Assembly: GCA_947642455.1 (NCBI GenBank)
Contig: CANRSN010000001.1
Span: 1 to 64,000 of the forward strand
Source: an uncultured Clostridiaceae bacterium
GTDB taxonomy: Bacteria > Bacillota > Clostridia > TANB77 > CAG-508
Reading direction: 5' to 3'
Length of the DNA: 64,000 nucleotides
Program-made: the position numbers and the translations under genes
Notes under the pieces: generated by a model
What the model saw: only the letters and a program-made list of their open reading frames with translations
The model's database searches: none
Told to the model about the DNA's origin: nothing
In this document: positions 36,422 to 46,600 of the stretch, in pieces
How positions within the stretch are numbered: position 1 is the stretch's first letter
Layout of the letters: each line of letters opens with the position of its first letter

Positions 36422-36976
36422 CTACCCTATGTTCATTTTAATTTTAACTTGTTTTAAATCCTTCCAAAATTCCAGTTTTTTATTTTCGTCTCTTAACAGA
36501 GCTGCTGGATGCCAAGTTGGCATATATAAAATTCCTTTTCTTTCTATCCATTTTCCTCTCATTGAAGTAATTCCATATTCTTTTCCTAAGATATTCTTTA
36601 ATGCTGTACTACCTAACAAAACTATTATTTTAGGTTTTACTAAAATAACTTGATTTCTTAAATAATTCAAACAACTTATAGCTTCATCTTCTTCTGGAAC
36701 TCTATTAGAAGGTGGTCTACATTTTACTATATTTGCAATATACACCTCCTCTCTTTTTATTCCTATCCCTTCAAAAGCCTTATTCATTAGCTGTCCTGCT
36801 TTTCCGACGAAAGGTATCCCTTGCTTGTCCTCGTCTGCTCCTGGTCCTTCCCCTATAAACATTATATCTGCCTTTTTATTACCATCTCCAAAAACTATAT
36901 TACTTCTGTTTGTACATAATTTACATTTATTGCAACCTTTTATTGATTCTTCTAATTCTTCCCAATTATCGTACAT
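36422..36976 (-). CDS. Family 4 (thermostable-type) uracil-DNA glycosylase
   Basis: This 184-residue iron-sulfur uracil-DNA glycosylase removes uracil from DNA in base-excision repair. Cluster ligands are in GCNKCKLCTNRSN and NIVKCRPPSNRVP, with further Cys later. The active-site region is MFIGEGPGADEDKQGIPFVG, followed by AGQLMNKAF. The C-terminal HPAALLRDENKK carries the conserved His. Length and motif order are normal. It leads a minus-strand run with pgeF and the LD-carboxypeptidase upstream at short spacing (33 and 22 bases), so the three are probably co-transcribed. Confidence 0.93.
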   Translation of the reverse strand: MYDNWEELEESIKGCNKCKLCTNRSNIVFGDGNKKADIMFIGEGPGADEDKQGIPFVGKAGQLMNKAFEGIGIKREEVYIANIVKCRPPSNRVPEEDEAISCLNYLRNQVILVKPKIIVLLGSTALKNILGKEYGITSMRGKWIERKGILYMPTWHPAALLRDENKKLEFWKDLKQVKIKMNIG

Positions 36977-37009
36977 TTTTCCTCCTATACTCTCAAACTA
37001 AACAGTATA

Positions 37010-37849
37010 TTATTTTAATTCAATTAGTGCAGTTTCTAATCCATATTCTTGTTTTTCTACTCTATATGAATGAATAATTTCACAATTACAAACACTACAT
37101 ATTCCACTATCTATTATATTTTCTGACTTTATTCCTTCTTCAATTAACATTTTTTTATTTATTTCTACTGTATCTATATGCCACTTTTTATTTTTTACAG
37201 TCTCTTCTATTGTATCTTGTATATTCTCTAAACTTTTGAATTCATTAATAAACATATCTTTTACATCTTTCTCTACTTCAAAATGACATTTTCTGATGCT
37301 TGGACAAACACAAACCATAATATCCTTAATATTGCAATTAAATTCATGATACATTTTTTCAATTGTTTTTACAGAAATTCTTTGTAAGGTTCCTTTCCAT
37401 CCAGAATGCACATTTGCTATTACATTTTTAACTGGGTCATAAAACAACATTAAAATACAGTCTGCATTTGTAGTAGATAATATCAAATTTTTCTCTTTTG
37501 TAATTAGCCCATCAGTCTTTTCGTATTCAGTTAAATTAATATCTGGCTCATTCTTTTTTATTTTTGACTTTACAACTTTTACTTTATTTGTATGTTCTTG
37601 ATTTGTTTTTACCAAATTTATATAATTACTTCCCATATTGCTACACAATATTTTATAGTCATTTATCGCTTTATTATATGCTTGTACACTTACATTTTCT
37701 TTATTTGGTTTTGCTGTTCTAAAATTATTTTCTATTCCTAAAGAATATGCATGATTTATTTTATCTTTATACTCTAGTAATTTTCTAAATTGTAAATATT
37801 GTACTTTGCCATTCTTTATATGAATAACATTTTCATTTGACAAATCCAT
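37010..37849 (-). CDS. pgeF: Peptidoglycan-editing/purine nucleoside phosphorylase-like protein PgeF (YfiH)
   Basis: This 279-residue multicopper-polyphenol-oxidase-fold (DUF152/laccase-domain) protein belongs to a family involved in peptidoglycan precursor editing and nucleoside phosphorolysis. Signature residues are visible: STTNADCILMLFYDP, IANVHSGWKGTLQRI with the metal-site His, CVCPSIRKCHFEVEKDV, and the late DSGICSVCNCEIIHSYRVEK. All three metal-site elements (C..H..H) appear intact. It lies between the LD-carboxypeptidase and UDG genes, a plausible cell-wall plus repair transcription unit. The start has GAGGT upstream. Confidence 0.9.
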   Translation of the reverse strand: MDLSNENVIHIKNGKVQYLQFRKLLEYKDKINHAYSLGIENNFRTAKPNKENVSVQAYNKAINDYKILCSNMGSNYINLVKTNQEHTNKVKVVKSKIKKNEPDINLTEYEKTDGLITKEKNLILSTTNADCILMLFYDPVKNVIANVHSGWKGTLQRISVKTIEKMYHEFNCNIKDIMVCVCPSIRKCHFEVEKDVKDMFINEFKSLENIQDTIEETVKNKKWHIDTVEINKKMLIEEGIKSENIIDSGICSVCNCEIIHSYRVEKQEYGLETALIELK

Positions 37850-37871
37850 AATTTTACCTCAACTATTTCTT

Positions 37872-38768
37872 TTATATTAATTGTATGACATTATTTGCTT
37901 TTGTATCAATTTTTGCCTTTCCTCCTACTGGAATTACCATTTTCTTTTCTGTATGACCAAAATTATTAGACTTTATTATTGGCATTTTTACATTTTCACC
38001 TATAACATCTAACAATATTTTTTCTAGTGCTACACTTCCATCATAATTTCCAACCCATATACCTTTTATCTGTTCAAATACTCCATTTTGCTTCATACGA
38101 TATAAATTATAATTAACTTCTTCTGGTGGAGCTTCTAGACATAATTCTTCTATAAATAGAATTTTGTCTTTAAAATCTATACAATATTTTCCTGCTGTTA
38201 AATTAGCTGTTCTTGATAAATTTCCACCAACTAGGTTTCCTTCTACTTCCCCATCTTTTATAACAATAAATTCATCATCTGGCTCTTTAAGGCTTTTTGA
38301 ACCTTCTACAAACCTTTTTATAACTTGCTCATACGCATATGGCGTTGCCCAAGATGTTAAAGACTTAAATGTCGCACCATTGTATGTAACTAATCCTGTT
38401 TTTTGTGTTATTATATTTGTTATTGATGTTATGTCACTAAATCCACATAAAATTTTAGGATTATTTTTTATTAATTCATAATCTAAATATTCAAATGTAC
38501 TGTTTGAATCAGAACCTCCTGCTACTGAAAATATGGCTTTTATTTCTGGATTTCTAAACATGTTGTTTATATCTTCTGCTTTTTCTTTTCCTGTATTTGT
38601 ATATCCCAATGAGTTACTAAATACATATTTTCCAAATTCTATTTGAAACCCTGAACTTTCCATTAATAGTATTGAATTGTTTACGACTTCTAAATCTTCT
38701 TCTTTTATTGTTCCTGCTGGTGCAATAATTCCTATTTTGTCACCTTTTTCTAATTTTTTAGGTACCAT
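37872..38768 (-). CDS. S66-family LD-carboxypeptidase
   Basis: This 298-residue serine peptidase of the LdcA/MccF type cleaves the L-D bond in muropeptides or related substrates. The N-terminal KLEKGDKIGIIAPAGTIKEE is family-typical. The nucleophile is the Ser in FSVAGGSDSNSTFEYLDYEL, followed by LCGFSDITSITNII. The other triad residues are expected in FIEELCLEAPPEEVNYNLY (Glu) and SNNFGHTEKKMVIPVGG (His). It has no signal peptide, so acts in the cytosol on recycled wall fragments, or in self-immunity. It precedes pgeF by 22 bases. Confidence 0.9.
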   Translation of the reverse strand: MVPKKLEKGDKIGIIAPAGTIKEEDLEVVNNSILLMESSGFQIEFGKYVFSNSLGYTNTGKEKAEDINNMFRNPEIKAIFSVAGGSDSNSTFEYLDYELIKNNPKILCGFSDITSITNIITQKTGLVTYNGATFKSLTSWATPYAYEQVIKRFVEGSKSLKEPDDEFIVIKDGEVEGNLVGGNLSRTANLTAGKYCIDFKDKILFIEELCLEAPPEEVNYNLYRMKQNGVFEQIKGIWVGNYDGSVALEKILLDVIGENVKMPIIKSNNFGHTEKKMVIPVGGKAKIDTKANNVIQLI

Positions 38769-38919
38769 ATCTGATTTTCCTTTCTATTATATAACTACAG
38801 TGGAAACAAATTTTATGACCATTTCTCGAACAGTTGGGATGACAGTAGCAAGGTCAACCCCAACTGCTCTAAAAATGAACCCAAAGATCGTTCTCACTGT
38901 TAGAATGTATTCACTTTTT

Positions 38920-41900
38920 CTAGTAATGGCAAATTGATTTATAATTACAATATTTACATGGCATAGTTTTATTTTTCGTATTATAATATGGTTCTATTTT
39001 TATGCTTCCTGACAATATTTCCTCAGATATTTGTTTAAGTAACTTTCGAGTATACTCTTGCAGATGTTCAAATTGTTCTTTTGTAAGTACTTTTGATCTT
39101 TTTTCGCTTATTTTTCCATCTTTACTTATATATGCTGGAACCATTGTTGAATAACCTGCTTCCAGTTTTTTATCCATCATTTTTATAACTTTTACATCTG
39201 CTAAAATTAAGCCTTTCATTTTAAACTGTTTTTTTAGTTTTTCTTCAATCTCTTCATCTGTTAATTGTTTTTTAGATTTTATTATTGGATCTATTAAGTT
39301 AAAATATAGTACACCTGCTGGTAATACATCTTCTATTTTGCAAGTTGCATCTAAATATGTTAAAAGTTGAAGTTGCAAACCTGCTACTACTTGATCTAAA
39401 TCTATGTCTTTTATAGAAGATTTATAATCTATTATTCTTATATATTTTTTATTATTATCTCCTATTTCTGATTTACTATTTTCTGCTTGATTATAATTAT
39501 CACTTTTAGTCTCCTCTGGCATTTGTGCTATATCTACTCTATCTATTTTTCCTGTAATTTCAACCATTCTACCATTTTCTAGTTTTAGCTTAATTGGCTT
39601 ATAAGTTTTTCCTTCTTTAAATTCAAGTTCATTTCCAAAGACTTCAAAGTCACTATTTTTTAGTGTTTCTAATATATATTTCATTGACTTTGTTATAACC
39701 TTTTTTAGCCTCATTGCTAATAATTTATATTTATCTGTACTTGTGAAAATATAATTTTTATCTAAATTTAACTTTTCGTTTACTATATGTTCTATAATTT
39801 TTTCAATTTGTTCTTCTGATATTTCTTTAATATTTATACCATTTTCCCTAGTTCTATTAAAAAATTCGTCTATAGTTTCATGCATAAAAGTCCCTGTATC
39901 TATTGCTTCTACTTTAAAATTATTTTTCTCTGATAATTTTAAGCCATATGTTAAGTGATATGAAAAAGGGCAAGCTCTATACTTTTCTAGTCTTGATACA
40001 CTTGTATTTAACTTTTTTCCATATAATTTATCTATATTTTCTTGTGATATAACCTCTGGAACATTTTCATAATTTATAGCTTTTAATGCCATTTCTAATT
40101 TGTCTTTATATTCCTCATTTGTAATATAATAATTATATACGTCAATCCATTTTAAGTCAATATTTTCGCCATCTCTAAATTCCCTCAAATTATTTATTAA
40201 TTCTTCTAGTGTCGATTTTTCCGTTATTATTTCTGAGTTTGTATATATTATGTCACTTTCTTCTTTTAATTTAGGAAAAATATTTTTTATCTTTTTAATT
40301 AACATTGAAGGTCTTAATGTTGCACCATCTAAACTAGCAGATGAATATGATAAATATAATTTTTCTTCTGCTGTAGTAAATGCTTTATATATAGCAAAAT
40401 TGTCTTCATATAATTGTTCTAATGTACCTTTTGCAAGCTCTATTCCCTTTTCTTTTAGATTTTTTCTATCATTATCATTTAAAAAGCCTTCATCTTTATG
40501 TATTGATGGGAAAATGCCATCATTTAGCCCAATTATGAATATTGCCTTTACTTTATGACTTCTAGTCCTATCTACATCCCCTACTGTAACTTGATCTTGT
40601 GCTGCTGGTATTTTTCCAAGTCCACTACTTCCAAGTCCCGTTTTTAATATTTCTATATATTTTTCAAATGTTGTTTTATCTTGACCAAATATTAAAATTA
40701 ATTCATCAAATAAGTCTATTATGACTTTCCATGCAATTTCATATTCATTTGCTATTTCTACATCTTTTTCTATCATCTCATTTTTTTTGTTTTGCAAAAT
40801 TTGCTCTATATTATTATCTACTAAAAATTTATATAATTCTTTTGTAATTTGTTCTACTGTTTTTGTTCCTGACAAATTTTGCTTTAAATTGATAAGCGGT
40901 TCTACTATTTGTTTTCTAATGTTTTCTAATTTTTCTTGTAACTCTTTTTCCTCTTTAAAATTCCACTCATTTTGCCACTTTTTTCCTTTAATTCCCCATT
41001 TTATGCAATAATTTTCTAATAAAAATATATCATCTTTGTCTATATTTAATATACCTGATTTTATATAGTTGAACATTGATTCATATGACCAATTTTTTGT
41101 AAAAATGTCAAGTATAGAAATTATATATTTTACCAATATATTTTTACTAAGCTCTTTTTTCTCATCTATAAACACTGGTATATCATACTTAGAAAAAATT
41201 GCCTTACACAAATTTGAATATGTTTCTAATTCTTTTGTAATTACTGCAATATCTCTAAACCTGTATCCTTCATCTCTTACTAATTTAACAGCCTGTTTTG
41301 CTACATTTTCAACTTCTGAATAATTGTTACTTGCCAAAAATAATGATACATTTTGGACTTCTTTTTGGTATGGCTCTGCTGTTACTTCATAAATGTTTTT
41401 TTCTAAATGTTCAAGCTCTAAACTTTTAAATCTATATTGATTTTTTAAAAATACTGTTTTTTCAAGTTCTATATTTTCTGTTTTTGCCATATATAAAAGT
41501 TTACTAGCTGTTTTTTTATTAGAATAAAATATGTCTGTATCTGGATTTGTTTGCATGTCTAAGTCATCTGTACATACTGTTACAGATATTTGTTTTGCTT
41601 TTCTTGCTAGTGCTTTTATTATATTGTATTCTTGTGGTGTAAAGCCTGCAAATTCATCTATGTATATTATTGTATTTTTAAACATATCTGTTTTTTCCAA
41701 TTGCTGAGCCAAAATATCTAATTTATCATTTTCATCAATATATTTGTTTTCTATGTTTTGCTCAAATGATTCATATATTGCATATATGTCTTCTAATTTT
41801 GCTTTCAAATATTTATCTTCTGTACTTTCTATTATCTCCTTTAGTTTTTCTATAGATATGTTATGCTTTTTTAATTCTGTAATTTGTGTTAAAACCATGT

Positions 41901-42243
41901 CTATATTTTTATCTGATTTACCTAAAAATTTTAATTCCTTTTTCTTGTTTAAAAGTATATTATATACTAACATTGCTTTTCCAGATGCACTTATATTTGT
42001 TTTTGTGCTTCCATATACTTCATTTGCAACTCTATATGCCATACGATCAAATGTTAATACTTCTGCAACCATAATTGCTCCAGTATTTATTTTTTCTAAA
42101 AGTTTTTTTTCTGCTGTATATGAAAATTGTTCTGGAGTTATTATGTATATTTTATTATTTTTGTCTAACTTTTCTACTATTTCATCAAAGCAAAAGTTGC
42201 TTTTTCCACTTCCTGATTTTCCACAAATTAATCTAAAACTCAT
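38920..42243 (-). CDS. addB: Helicase-exonuclease AddAB subunit AddB
   Basis: This subunit of the recombination nuclease processes DNA double-strand ends. The N-terminal P-loop (LICGKSGSGKSNFCFDEI) opens the inactive or partly active helicase half. The body holds helicase-like remnants (FIIGLNDGIFPSIHKDEGF). The C-terminal RecB-like nuclease includes RACPFSYHLTYGLKLSE, RIIDYKSSIKDIDLDQVVAG (Asp and Lys of the active site) and MPCKYCNYKSIC. These Cys residues suit the AddB iron-sulfur cluster. The frame extends 50 codons further, but the earlier part reads through the dispersed repeat, and AGAAGGG precedes the ATG at 42243. The 1107 residues are normal. addA, usually directly downstream, is absent here. 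Confidence 0.94.
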   Translation of the reverse strand: MSFRLICGKSGSGKSNFCFDEIVEKLDKNNKIYIITPEQFSYTAEKKLLEKINTGAIMVAEVLTFDRMAYRVANEVYGSTKTNISASGKAMLVYNILLNKKKELKFLGKSDKNIDMVLTQITELKKHNISIEKLKEIIESTEDKYLKAKLEDIYAIYESFEQNIENKYIDENDKLDILAQQLEKTDMFKNTIIYIDEFAGFTPQEYNIIKALARKAKQISVTVCTDDLDMQTNPDTDIFYSNKKTASKLLYMAKTENIELEKTVFLKNQYRFKSLELEHLEKNIYEVTAEPYQKEVQNVSLFLASNNYSEVENVAKQAVKLVRDEGYRFRDIAVITKELETYSNLCKAIFSKYDIPVFIDEKKELSKNILVKYIISILDIFTKNWSYESMFNYIKSGILNIDKDDIFLLENYCIKWGIKGKKWQNEWNFKEEKELQEKLENIRKQIVEPLINLKQNLSGTKTVEQITKELYKFLVDNNIEQILQNKKNEMIEKDVEIANEYEIAWKVIIDLFDELILIFGQDKTTFEKYIEILKTGLGSSGLGKIPAAQDQVTVGDVDRTRSHKVKAIFIIGLNDGIFPSIHKDEGFLNDNDRKNLKEKGIELAKGTLEQLYEDNFAIYKAFTTAEEKLYLSYSSASLDGATLRPSMLIKKIKNIFPKLKEESDIIYTNSEIITEKSTLEELINNLREFRDGENIDLKWIDVYNYYITNEEYKDKLEMALKAINYENVPEVISQENIDKLYGKKLNTSVSRLEKYRACPFSYHLTYGLKLSEKNNFKVEAIDTGTFMHETIDEFFNRTRENGINIKEISEEQIEKIIEHIVNEKLNLDKNYIFTSTDKYKLLAMRLKKVITKSMKYILETLKNSDFEVFGNELEFKEGKTYKPIKLKLENGRMVEITGKIDRVDIAQMPEETKSDNYNQAENSKSEIGDNNKKYIRIIDYKSSIKDIDLDQVVAGLQLQLLTYLDATCKIEDVLPAGVLYFNLIDPIIKSKKQLTDEEIEEKLKKQFKMKGLILADVKVIKMMDKKLEAGYSTMVPAYISKDGKISEKRSKVLTKEQFEHLQEYTRKLLKQISEEILSGSIKIEPYYNTKNKTMPCKYCNYKSICHY

Positions 42244-42298
42244 ATCTAATATATTCCCTTCTCTATAATAAAAATTCTGCCTAAATATGCACGTGTGA

Positions 42299-42463
42299 CT
42301 ATTCAAAAGTAAATAAAATTTATAATCTGCTGTATTATTAATATTTATTTTTATAAGTTTTGCATATGAGATTTCTACAATAGAAACACCCATATGCTAC
42401 CTAAGTAGCCAGTAAAAATAAATATCAATAACACAGCAGATAATTTAATACCTATGAATAGTT
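42299..42463 (+). repeat. Family-1 palindromic repeat, copy E (divergent core)
   Basis: The arms (CTATTCAAAAG...CTGCTGTATTATTAATATTT and AAATATCAATAACACAGCAG...CTATGAATAG) match copies B and D, but the core is diverged: GCATATG pairs with CATATGC, TTTCTA with TAGAAA and CTAC with GTAG, then GCCAGTAAAA. Stems are kept while sequence changes. It fills most of the addB upstream region. Confidence 0.85.
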
Positions 42464-42464
42464 T

Positions 42465-43361
42465 TTATTGGCTTTTTGAAACCACCTCTGTATTATCTCT
42501 TTTCCAATAAAATAAATATTGTTGTGCTAGCCCAGCTATATTTCCAAACTTTTCATATGCTAATTTTTCTATTTGCTTTTTATTTACTTTTGTTTCATCT
42601 TCATTTTTTATGTATAATTCATTCATTACTCTTCTAACCCATACATCTATCGGGAATGCTTCAAACCTTTTTAATGTTGAAAATAGTAATATGCAATCTG
42701 CAACTTTTGGACCTACCCCAGAAAGTGTAAGTAATTTCTCTCTTACTATTGTAAAATCTTTTTCTTTATGCAACTCTTTTAAGTCTACCTTTTTATTTAT
42801 TACCATTTGTGTTGTTTCATATACTCTTACATCTCTAAAACCTAAGCCTAATTTTCTTAAGTCTTCAACTTTTGCTTTAGAAAGCTCCTCTGGTGTTGGA
42901 AATGTATAATATTGCTTTCCATTGTATTGTATTTTTTGACCATATTGTGCAGATATTCTTTCTATTATTCCCTTTATTCTTGGTATGTTGTTATTTGCTG
43001 ATATTATAAATGATATTATGGTTTCCCACAAATCTTGATTTAATATTCTTATTCCTTTTCCATATTGTATACTTGTTTTCATGTTTTCATCTATTTTTGA
43101 TAGTCTTTCTTTAATTTCTTCATAGTTTCTGTTTAAGTCAAAATATTCTGTACATACCTTTTTTATGTTGTCTTGACATATTCCTTTAAATATTATTTGC
43201 TTTTCATTTGGTGTTTCTGATACATTTATAACATTTTCTCCAAAAACACCTATATAACTTCCATCTATTTGTTTATTCCATCTAAAACATTGACCACAGT
43301 CAAATATGTCTTTCAATTCAAATGAGTTTCCTTTTTCTATTTTATATATCTGTTCTTCCAT
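42465..43361 (-). CDS. 8-oxoguanine DNA glycosylase (Ogg1-like)
   Basis: This 298-residue DNA glycosylase/AP lyase excises oxidised guanine. An OGG N-terminal domain is present (FELKDIFDCGQCFRWNKQID). The helix-hairpin-helix GPD region reads LTLSGVGPKVADCILLFSTL and continues FEAFPIDVWVRRVMNELY; Lys of GPKVADC and Asp of PIDVW are in the expected catalytic places. SFIISANNNIPRIKGIIERI is also family-typical. The family often has about 300 residues in Clostridia, matching here. AAGGAG precedes the ATG. It is upstream of addB on the same strand, separated by the repeat. Confidence 0.92.
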   Translation of the reverse strand: MEEQIYKIEKGNSFELKDIFDCGQCFRWNKQIDGSYIGVFGENVINVSETPNEKQIIFKGICQDNIKKVCTEYFDLNRNYEEIKERLSKIDENMKTSIQYGKGIRILNQDLWETIISFIISANNNIPRIKGIIERISAQYGQKIQYNGKQYYTFPTPEELSKAKVEDLRKLGLGFRDVRVYETTQMVINKKVDLKELHKEKDFTIVREKLLTLSGVGPKVADCILLFSTLKRFEAFPIDVWVRRVMNELYIKNEDETKVNKKQIEKLAYEKFGNIAGLAQQYLFYWKRDNTEVVSKSQ

Positions 43362-43384
43362 TTTTTACTCCTTCATTATTGTAT

Positions 43385-43683
43385 ATGCTTGGAGAACAAA
43401 AGAGGCATGATTAAAGTATTTAGACCTTTTAGATTACTTTTCATGCCTCGTCTTTGTTCGCCCGCAAAAATTACTTTAGCAATTTTGTGTGGAACGTTTA
43501 GCGAAGCTTTTCTATTATAGAACAAACCGGAAAGCCTTTAAATTAGCATAACTTTAACTTTTCTCTTTGGCTTTCCGTAAATTTGTTCTGTGCCAAATTT
43601 TTTTAAAATTTGTGCACAATGTTTGCGAAGTTTTTTATACAATAGGAAAAGTCAGTATGACTTTCCTATTGTATGAAAAGAAT
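43385..43683 (+). repeat. Two tandem family-2 three-hairpin units
   Basis: Unit 1: hairpin 1 GAACAAAAGAGGCATGATT...TCATGCCTCGTCTTTGTTC, hairpin 2 CAAAAATTACTTTAGCAATTTTG-like, linker GTGGAACGTTTAGCGAAGC. Unit 2: hairpin 1 GAACAAACCGGAAAGCC...GGCTTTCCGTAAATTTGTTC, hairpin 2 CAAATT...AATTTG, linker CACAATGTTTGCGAAGTTTT, hairpin 3 ATACAATAGGAAAAGTC...GACTTTCCTATTGTAT. The gap 43362-43696 has no gene. Confidence 0.85.
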
Positions 43684-43696
43684 TTCAAAGAAAATT

Positions 43697-46600
43697 TTAT
43701 CTACCTATCTGATTTTGTTTTGGTTTAAGTAATCCTTTTATGTCTAAATCTGAGTTTCTGTTTTGACATTGTTGCAAATATTTTTTTACTGTAGTTGCTA
43801 ATTTTGCTGGAGCTGTTGCTAATAAATTACTTAATTTTTTATCAAATGGTAGATCTTTGTATGTTTCTATACCATTTGTTAATTCATTTGTTGCCATTTC
43901 TACACTTTCATTTAATGCTTCTGCTAAAAATGAATTATATGACGGTTGAACTGGCTGTAATTTTCCATCTGCTTTTATATAATTACTATTCTTTGGATCT
44001 GGTGCAATTGCTGCTACTCCTTCTACTCTTTTTAAAAATGGATTAACACTTTCGCAACCTTTAAATAAATTCATATTTTCTTTTTTTATCTGATTAATTA
44101 CATCTAATACTTGTGTTAAATTGCTTACACCATTTTTTCCAACTTGATTATTTGTATATATTACAATTTTTTCATTTCTGCTTAACCTATTCATTTGTTG
44201 TTCTGATGTAAATTTTAAGTATATTGGATTTTTTCCCATTTTCTTTAATATTTCATTTGCTAATAATACTGTATTGGCTCTAGTTGGATTTAAGTATAAT
44301 CTTTCTGTTATAGGTATTCTAGAATTAAAAAATTCACCATTTCTTATATGAATAAAGTCTGGTTCACCATTAATATTTTTTTGTTCATCTATAATATATT
44401 TCCTTTTTCTATATGCAGCTACCATTGCATCCTGTTGTGCTATATTACCAGGTTGCCCACTCTCCTGTTTTCCTGCAATTTCTACTAATGCTTTATATGG
44501 ATTTACATTTCCCTCTTTTGCTAATTGTACATATGAACTAATATATTGTTGAATTGCTCCTTCTACAGTATTAAAATTATACCAGCCTACATCTTTTGCT
44601 TCTGCCCTTCTTATTAAATCATTCCTAAATTCTCTTCTTTGTTGTTCGACTGAATTCTGTTGTGGCTTTCCAGTTCCATTTTTCTCTTCTGCTATTTGTT
44701 GTCTTCTTGTTTGTTGTTCTATTGCTTGTTGTTGCTGTGGTGTAAGTTGTGGATTTTGTGTTAAATCTAATGTTTTATCTACTTGTTTTTTCATTCCTGC
44801 TTCTCGTTGTCTTTTTGCTTCTTGTTCTATTGCTTGTTGTTGCTGTGGTGTAAGTTGTGGATTTTGTGTTAAATCTATTGTTTTATCTGTTTGTACCTTT
44901 CCAATATTATTTTGGAAATACTTATTTTCATTTATATTTTCTAATACTTTTATATACACTGCCATATATGGATCTATGGGTACATTATGTTGCAATCTTC
45001 TTTGATTTAAAACTTCTTGTAACTTAGTATTATTAAATATCTCTTTTTGCATTTTTAATACATCCATAATTTGAAGATTGTTATACATCTTTGTTGACAT
45101 ATCATCAAAATTTATAATTTGAGAAGCCTCAGATACAAGTTTATTTCCTCTTAACTTTTCATTTATTGCTTTTGTTACATTTGGATTATTAGCCTCTCTA
45201 CTAACTTTTAATAATTCTACTACATTATCTATAGTTAAATTTGAGTTTAAAGTTTTAAGTAGATTATTTACATTTATTTGCCTTCCATTATTTCCAACTT
45301 TAACATTTTGTTGATTTACGTTTGTTTCATTTGATTGTGATTTATATTCTGAATTTGGATTTTTATTTTGCAACATGTCTTCTATGCTATTATATTTATT
45401 TATATCATATTTTCCCATAGTAATATTATTTAACATTTGTACATATACTGACATGTATGAATCTATAGGTGAATATTTTGATTCTGTCATTCTTCTTTTG
45501 TATAGCTGTTCTTGTAACTTAGGATTCTTTAATATTGCTTCCTGTATTTGTGATATTTCATTATTGCTAAGTGTTGCACTTTTTTTATCTGCTCTTTTAT
45601 CATACTGCATAATTTCCATAGCCTTTTGCTCTAATTTATTCCCAAGTAACATATCATTTATTGCTTGTACTACATCTGGAGCTACACCAATATTATTTTC
45701 TCTAACTTTTACTAATTCTATTACCTTGTCTAATGACAAATCTTGATTTATATTTTTTTGTTCTAAATTTATTATTCGTGGTTCAAAGTCGCTATAGTCA
45801 AAAGCCTCTGATTGAATTTCTGCATTATTTTTCTCTAAAGTTTTTGCTTCTGGCAATGCTAAAGTTTTATTATTTCTTTGGAATATTGATTTTATTTTAC
45901 TCCAAAAACCTACTTTTCCAATACTTGAAGTTTCAATATCCATCGAATTTGATCTTTCACTATTTGCAAAGCCATGTTCTTCAGAGTTTAAAGTTTGATT
46001 ATTATTATATTCTAACGTATTTATTTTAACTGGTTTTCCATCATAAATTGCTGCTTCTGGTTTAACTGGCTCACCTCTATATAATAAGTCATTTGTATTA
46101 TTTTCTATTACATTTTCATTTTTAGTTATATCTACTTTGCCTCCAATTCCTCTTGTAAGAGCATTTAATACAACTGTTGATAATACTGTTGTTATAGCTG
46201 TATCTTTCCAATCACTAAGTGTATAATTTGCATTTGGATCAACAGTTCCTTTATCTATCATTGTTCCTATAATATCTGATATAGTTTCCTCTAAAACTTC
46301 ACCTGAAATATCTGCTCCTTTTTTTGCCATCTTTCTTGCAACATCATTTTTTACATTTTCTATTATTCCTCTTTCAATAATATCATCTGCAGCACCTTTT
46401 CCAAATATATTTACACCACCAAAAAGCATTTCTGTTCCTATTTCCACCATAGCTTTACCATTACCTATTTTGACAGCTTCATTAAGATCTGCTCCTTTTT
46501 GCAATGCTTCCATTGTTGACTGACCTTTTGTACTTATTCCCATTGCAGCAAGAGAAATTTGAGGATTCTTGGTTACTGCTGCAGCTGTAATACTAGGAAC

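Noticed and set aside
38769-38919. Gene remnant between addB and the LD-carboxypeptidase gene
   Set aside because: An open frame on the minus strand (RTIFGFIFRAVGVDLATVIP) is somewhat protein-like, but it has no start codon, overlaps addB out of frame and matches nothing I know. Evidence is too weak to list.
42244-42393. Fifty-residue N-terminal extension of AddB
   Set aside because: The extension is a translation of repeat copy E and its flank. A proper ribosome site precedes the ATG at 42243, just before the P-loop.
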